A DNA stretch of 31,689 bases from Candidatus Aenigmatarchaeota archaeon (GTDB taxonomy: Archaea; Aenigmatarchaeota; Aenigmatarchaeia; Aenigmatarchaeales; JAHLMR01): positions 1 to 31,689 of the forward strand of contig JAHLMR010000006.1 of the NCBI GenBank assembly GCA_018920255.1, given 5' to 3'. Numbering within the stretch: the first letter of the stretch is position 1; each line of letters starts with the position of its first letter. Made by a program: the position numbers and the translations under genes. Below the pieces are notes generated by a model. The model did not search any database. It saw nothing but the letters and a program-made list of their open reading frames with translations, and was not told the DNA's origin. This document shows positions 29,168 to 31,689 of the stretch, piece by piece.

Positions 29168-30283
29168 TTATAAATGTTTTTTATAGATTTCAAAATAAAT
29201 ATTTTCAAGATTATTAGTAACTTTTTCTATAAAATAATTTTCAACTGATTTATAAGCTCCGTTGGAAAGTCTATTTAATAAATTTTTATTAGAAATTAAT
29301 AATTTTATTTTTTTGCTTAAATCATTTTTATTTTTTACATATAAACCATTATAGCCATCAATTACAACATCTTTAATTCCTAATGCTGGAAAAACTATTG
29401 CAGGAATTCCAAACCTAAAAGCTTCTATAAGCACTATTGCAAATGTTTCAGTTTTTGAAGCAGAAACAAATATATCTGAAGTTCTATAAATTCTTTCAAG
29501 TTCTTTTTCAGAAACAAAGCCTGTAAATTTTACATTTTTTAATTTTAGATCTTTTACTATTTTTTCTAGTCTTTCTCTATCTGGTCCATCAGAAGTTATA
29601 ATAAGATTTATTCCTGGTTTTTCAATTTTCTTAAATTCTCTTAAAATAATATCAATAGACTTTTCTTTGCATAATCTCCCAACATGAAGTATATTTATTC
29701 CTTTATGTTTTATTTTTTTCATTTTTTTACCAGATATTGCATTTGGCAAAACAAAAATTTGTTTTTTTATACTGTTTTTCTTTAAAAGATTTTTTATAGA
29801 ATTTGTTGGAACTAATATTAAATCAGCTTTATTATAAAAATATTTTGTATACTTCCAAATTATACTTGAACTAATTTTCTTTACTGTTTTGTTTTTTTCA
29901 AACGGGCCTAAAAAATATGAAAAATATTCTGGTATAAGAGTATGATAATGAGCTATGACTGGTATTTTTAATAATTTTGCTATTAAAAGACCAGCATATC
30001 CAATTGATGCTGGAGTTTGTACATGAATTATGTCTGGTTTTATTTTTATCGTTTTCTTTAACAATCTAAATGTTATTAATGGTGCTCTAAATTCTGGATA
30101 TGGTGGAAATTTAAAAGATGGTACAGGAACGTGATACTTATCTTTTTTAATTCCTGAGGAATATGGAAAGAATATATAAACTTCATGGCCCCTATTTCTT
30201 AACTCTCTTTCAAAATCTAAAATTGAACGTACAACTCCATTTATTTGAGGTTTATATGTATCTGTGAAATATATGATTTTCAT
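29168..30283 (-). CDS. Family 4 glycosyltransferase (GT-B fold)
   Basis: A 371-aa glycosyltransferase: FTDTYKPQINGVVRSILDFERELRNRGHEVYIFFP (N-domain glycine loop region), DIIHVQTPASIGYAGL, HYHTLIPEY, ILHVGRLCKEKSIDIIL, and the donor-binding E-x7-E region SKTETFAIVLIEAFRFGIP. The arrangement is that of GT4 enzymes making glycosyl-diradylglycerols or phosphatidylinositol mannosides. It probably transfers a hexose to a membrane lipid or glycan; donor unknown. Preceded by GAGAGGA about 11 nt before the ATG, a rather distant site. No operon partner; upstream is decayed DNA, downstream tRNA-Thr. Confidence 0.88.
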   Translation of the reverse strand: MKIIYFTDTYKPQINGVVRSILDFERELRNRGHEVYIFFPYSSGIKKDKYHVPVPSFKFPPYPEFRAPLITFRLLKKTIKIKPDIIHVQTPASIGYAGLLIAKLLKIPVIAHYHTLIPEYFSYFLGPFEKNKTVKKISSSIIWKYTKYFYNKADLILVPTNSIKNLLKKNSIKKQIFVLPNAISGKKMKKIKHKGINILHVGRLCKEKSIDIILREFKKIEKPGINLIITSDGPDRERLEKIVKDLKLKNVKFTGFVSEKELERIYRTSDIFVSASKTETFAIVLIEAFRFGIPAIVFPALGIKDVVIDGYNGLYVKNKNDLSKKIKLLISNKNLLNRLSNGAYKSVENYFIEKVTNNLENIYFEIYKKHL

Positions 30284-30314
30284 AATAATTTTGTCCTCTC
30301 TTTTTGAAAATTTA

Positions 30315-30450
30315 TTAATTTTTTTCTTTTTTAAAATTGATTTCTATAAAATTTTCTCTTCCTTTAAGATATTCTTTCCAATTTACATTTTTAACTTCAG
30401 TAAATACTAATTCTCTGTCTTTTGTTTCTGAAATGAGATCGAAATTTAGG
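30315..30450 (-). pseudogene. Decayed copy of the nuclease segment found at the window's right end
   Basis: The frame reads FDLISETKDRELVFTEVKN, then VNWKEYLKGRENFIEI and a stop at 30315-30317. It has no start codon: a TAG lies just upstream. Over 30375-30443 it matches 31545-31613 at 65 of 69 positions, and the protein keeps the D...E-V-K nuclease pattern. After VNWK the two copies diverge. It is best read as the remnant of a duplicated C-terminal nuclease domain. Confidence 0.75.
30375..30443 (-). repeat. 69-bp direct repeat, copy 1
   Basis: 65 of 69 bases identical to 31545-31613 in the same orientation, 1,170 bp away. The four differences fall in two pairs (30416-30417 and 30435/30437). 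Confidence 0.9.
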
Positions 30451-30470
30451 ACCTATTGAAATGAAATTTT
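30445..30470. repeat. 26-bp dispersed repeat, copy B
   Basis: 24 of 26 bases match 22889-22914. It abuts the nuclease-derived repeat with a single base between. On the minus strand, in a different frame from the nuclease remnant, it encodes NFISIGPK, against NFVSIGPK in copy A. Confidence 0.7.
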
Positions 30471-30501
30471 TTTCATTCTATATATCTGTTGTTATATTTT
30501 T

Positions 30502-31341
30502 TCAGATTAAATATTCTTTTACATTCCATAATGTTTTATATTCTTCTAAACTTTTGAAAAACTCTTCTTTATTTTCAGCTAAAGCACTTACTATTAAATT
30601 ATAAAACAAATAATCACGATATTTTTTGTATTTCTCTTTTTGAGCTTTAGTTAATTTTTTCTTATCTAAAGGAAAATGTAAAAGAAAGAATATACCTCCA
30701 TCATCAAATACTTCTTTCTTAAGTGCAGGGGCGTTTTTTACTTCTTGAGGTAAAATTTCTAAAAATTTTGGACCGAAAATGTAAAATGCTGAATTAAATG
30801 CAGCTATTATCCAACCATCAATTACTTCATTGAAATCTGTTTCTTTAGGTAATCTTTTATGTTTTAAAATAAAATTCCAAACAGCTTCTGCACCTCCTGC
30901 ATCTTCATCTTCTAAAATACTATAAGTAGAATAGACTAATGAAGGATGAACAAGTAAATATAAATCTTTAACAAAATTAATAATTAATTTTTGATTCTTA
31001 ATTGATTTAATTTCTCCGCCTGTAATAAAAGATACTGAATTCCAATTTTTATCTTTTTCTATATAATCAGGAACAAACCAAACTTTAATTAAATCATCAA
31101 ATATTTTAAATTTTAAATATAAATTAAATGAATCTCTTTTTTTACATCTTTCACTCCAACGTTTTATTGCTTCATCTAATGTGTAATCAACATACTCATG
31201 ATTTTCATTTTCATAAACTGTACAAAACTTTCCTTTATATTTTTTAATAATCAAATCAGCTACTTTTTTAAGTACTTCTTCTGTTATTGGTACTGTTTGT
31301 TCGAAACAAACAATCAAATACTTTTCTTTTGAAACTGACAT
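30502..31341 (-). CDS. Unknown soluble protein, 279 aa (immunity-protein candidate)
   Basis: Not recognised. A soluble mixed alpha/beta protein, rich in aromatic and charged residues, without membrane segments: EKYLIVCFEQTVPITEEVLKK at the start, DEAIKRWSERCKKRDSFNLY, VWFVPDYIEKDKNW, HPSLVYSTYSILEDEDAGGAEAVWNFILK, GWIIAAFNSAFYIFGPKFLEILP, FFLLHFPLDKKKLTKAQKEKYKKYRDY. Start set at the ATG at 31341 (TTG at 31347 overlaps the previous stop); AAGGTTGAT upstream is a weak ribosome-binding site. It follows the nuclease-like gene by 2 nt, and beyond its own end lies a decayed copy of that nuclease. Toxin-immunity pairing is an inference from this layout only. Confidence 0.6.
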   Translation of the reverse strand: MSVSKEKYLIVCFEQTVPITEEVLKKVADLIIKKYKGKFCTVYENENHEYVDYTLDEAIKRWSERCKKRDSFNLYLKFKIFDDLIKVWFVPDYIEKDKNWNSVSFITGGEIKSIKNQKLIINFVKDLYLLVHPSLVYSTYSILEDEDAGGAEAVWNFILKHKRLPKETDFNEVIDGWIIAAFNSAFYIFGPKFLEILPQEVKNAPALKKEVFDDGGIFFLLHFPLDKKKLTKAQKEKYKKYRDYLFYNLIVSALAENKEEFFKSLEEYKTLWNVKEYLI

Positions 31342-31343
31342 AT

Positions 31344-31689
31344 TCAATCAACCTTATCTATTACTATTATATCAATATTATATATTGATTTAAATTCATT
31401 TAATTCTTTTAAGATGTTTTCTGGTATTTTTTCATGAGATATAAATCTATATTTAATTTTTTTATTTGTTTCAATATTTTTAAGAAAAACAAGCTGCGAT
31501 TCTATTTGAGTTTTAATTTCATCGAAAGATTTTTTGGGAAGAGATTTCCAATTTACATTTTTAACTTCAGTAAATACTAATTCTCCATCTTTTGTTTCTG
31601 AAATAATATCGAATTCTATGTTTTCTGTTTCTTTTTCTCTAATTCTTTTAATCTCTTTAATAACATTTTCATTTATTTTAATATTTTTA
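31344..31689 (-). CDS. C-terminal part of a PD-(D/E)XK nuclease-like protein (N-terminus outside window)
   Basis: 114 codons are visible up to the TGA at 31344. IEFDIISETKDGELVFTEVKN (residues 24-44 of the visible part) has Asp27, then Glu41-Val-Lys43, the D-x(13)-E-x-K layout of PD-(D/E)XK nucleases. It is followed by an amphipathic helix (FDEIKTQIESQLVFLKNIET), a strand with IKYRFISHEKIP, a helix (ENILKELNEFKSIY) and a last strand IDIIVIDKV. This order is usual for restriction-fold toxin domains and some archaeal ATPase-associated nuclease domains. What precedes it is unknown, so toxin, REase or ATPase-linked domain cannot be separated. Confidence 0.65.
   Translation of the reverse strand, partial: KNIKINENVIKEIKRIREKETENIEFDIISETKDGELVFTEVKNVNWKSLPKKSFDEIKTQIESQLVFLKNIETNKKIKYRFISHEKIPENILKELNEFKSIYNIDIIVIDKVD
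31545..31613 (-). repeat. 69-bp direct repeat, copy 2 (inside the nuclease domain)
   Basis: Covers the codons for the catalytic E-V-K region of the nuclease-like gene; 65 of 69 bases match 30375-30443. Confidence 0.9.

Overview
The window reads as a piece of a small, AT-rich archaeal chromosome. The evidence is the gene set (aIF2-gamma, aIF5B, aIF6, eS6, eS28, eL24, eL31, eL39, eS19, PDCD5-like protein, archaeal-type GluRS, FEN1, adenosine-specific kinase, a tetraether-synthase-type radical SAM protein), TATA-type promoters (TTTAAATA-like), tight gene packing, and archaeal tRNAs including an intron-bearing tRNA-Trp. Several proteins are divergent or shortened, which suggests a DPANN-type lineage, but I cannot name the phylum. 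By hand count tRNA-Thr is about 67% GC against a very AT-rich background. With a tetraether synthase, that hints at warm or hot growth.

Layout. 1-7.3 kb (all minus strand) is the archaeal translation cluster L7Ae-S28e-L24e ... aIF5B ... S6e-aIF2gamma. The usual ndk position holds a membrane coiled-coil protein plus a KaiC-like ATPase, and an acyltransferase-like membrane protein sits between aIF5B and S6e. L24e starts with TTG. 7.3-12.3 kb: GluRS, S2-MEMO, a small membrane protein plus YchF-type GTPase, and another small membrane protein. 12.3-18.1 kb: FEN1-methyltransferase-glycosyltransferase (minus), a diphthine-ammonia ligase (plus), and Zn ribbon-EF1beta-small protein-Tes (minus). 18.2-22.9 kb (plus): tRNA-Arg, a shortened RNase P subunit (Rnp4) candidate, then S19e-PDCD5-L39e-L31e and aIF6-prefoldin alpha-FtsY-Nudix, with the LX/L18a gene missing. 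22.9-28.9 kb is more accessory: a gene fragment, unknown and membrane proteins, an endonuclease IV-like TIM barrel, adenosine-specific kinase plus an MFS transporter, a tRNA-Trp that appears interrupted twice, a PHP phosphoesterase and a UbiA prenyltransferase. 29.0-31.7 kb: tRNA-Thr, a GT4 glycosyltransferase, then a decayed copy of a nuclease segment, an unknown 279-aa gene, and the C-terminal end of a PD-(D/E)XK nuclease-like protein that runs off the window.

Expression signals are regular. First genes of transcription units usually have a TATA-like box centred 25-27 nt before the start codon, implying leaderless mRNAs. Downstream genes use GGAGG or GGTGA sites, often inside the stop region of the previous gene. 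The points most worth following are the tRNA-Trp with a hairpin-rich T-loop insertion, the zinc-ribbon-less Rnp4 beside a tRNA, and the nuclease / unknown gene / nuclease-remnant arrangement at the right edge, which resembles a toxin-immunity cassette.
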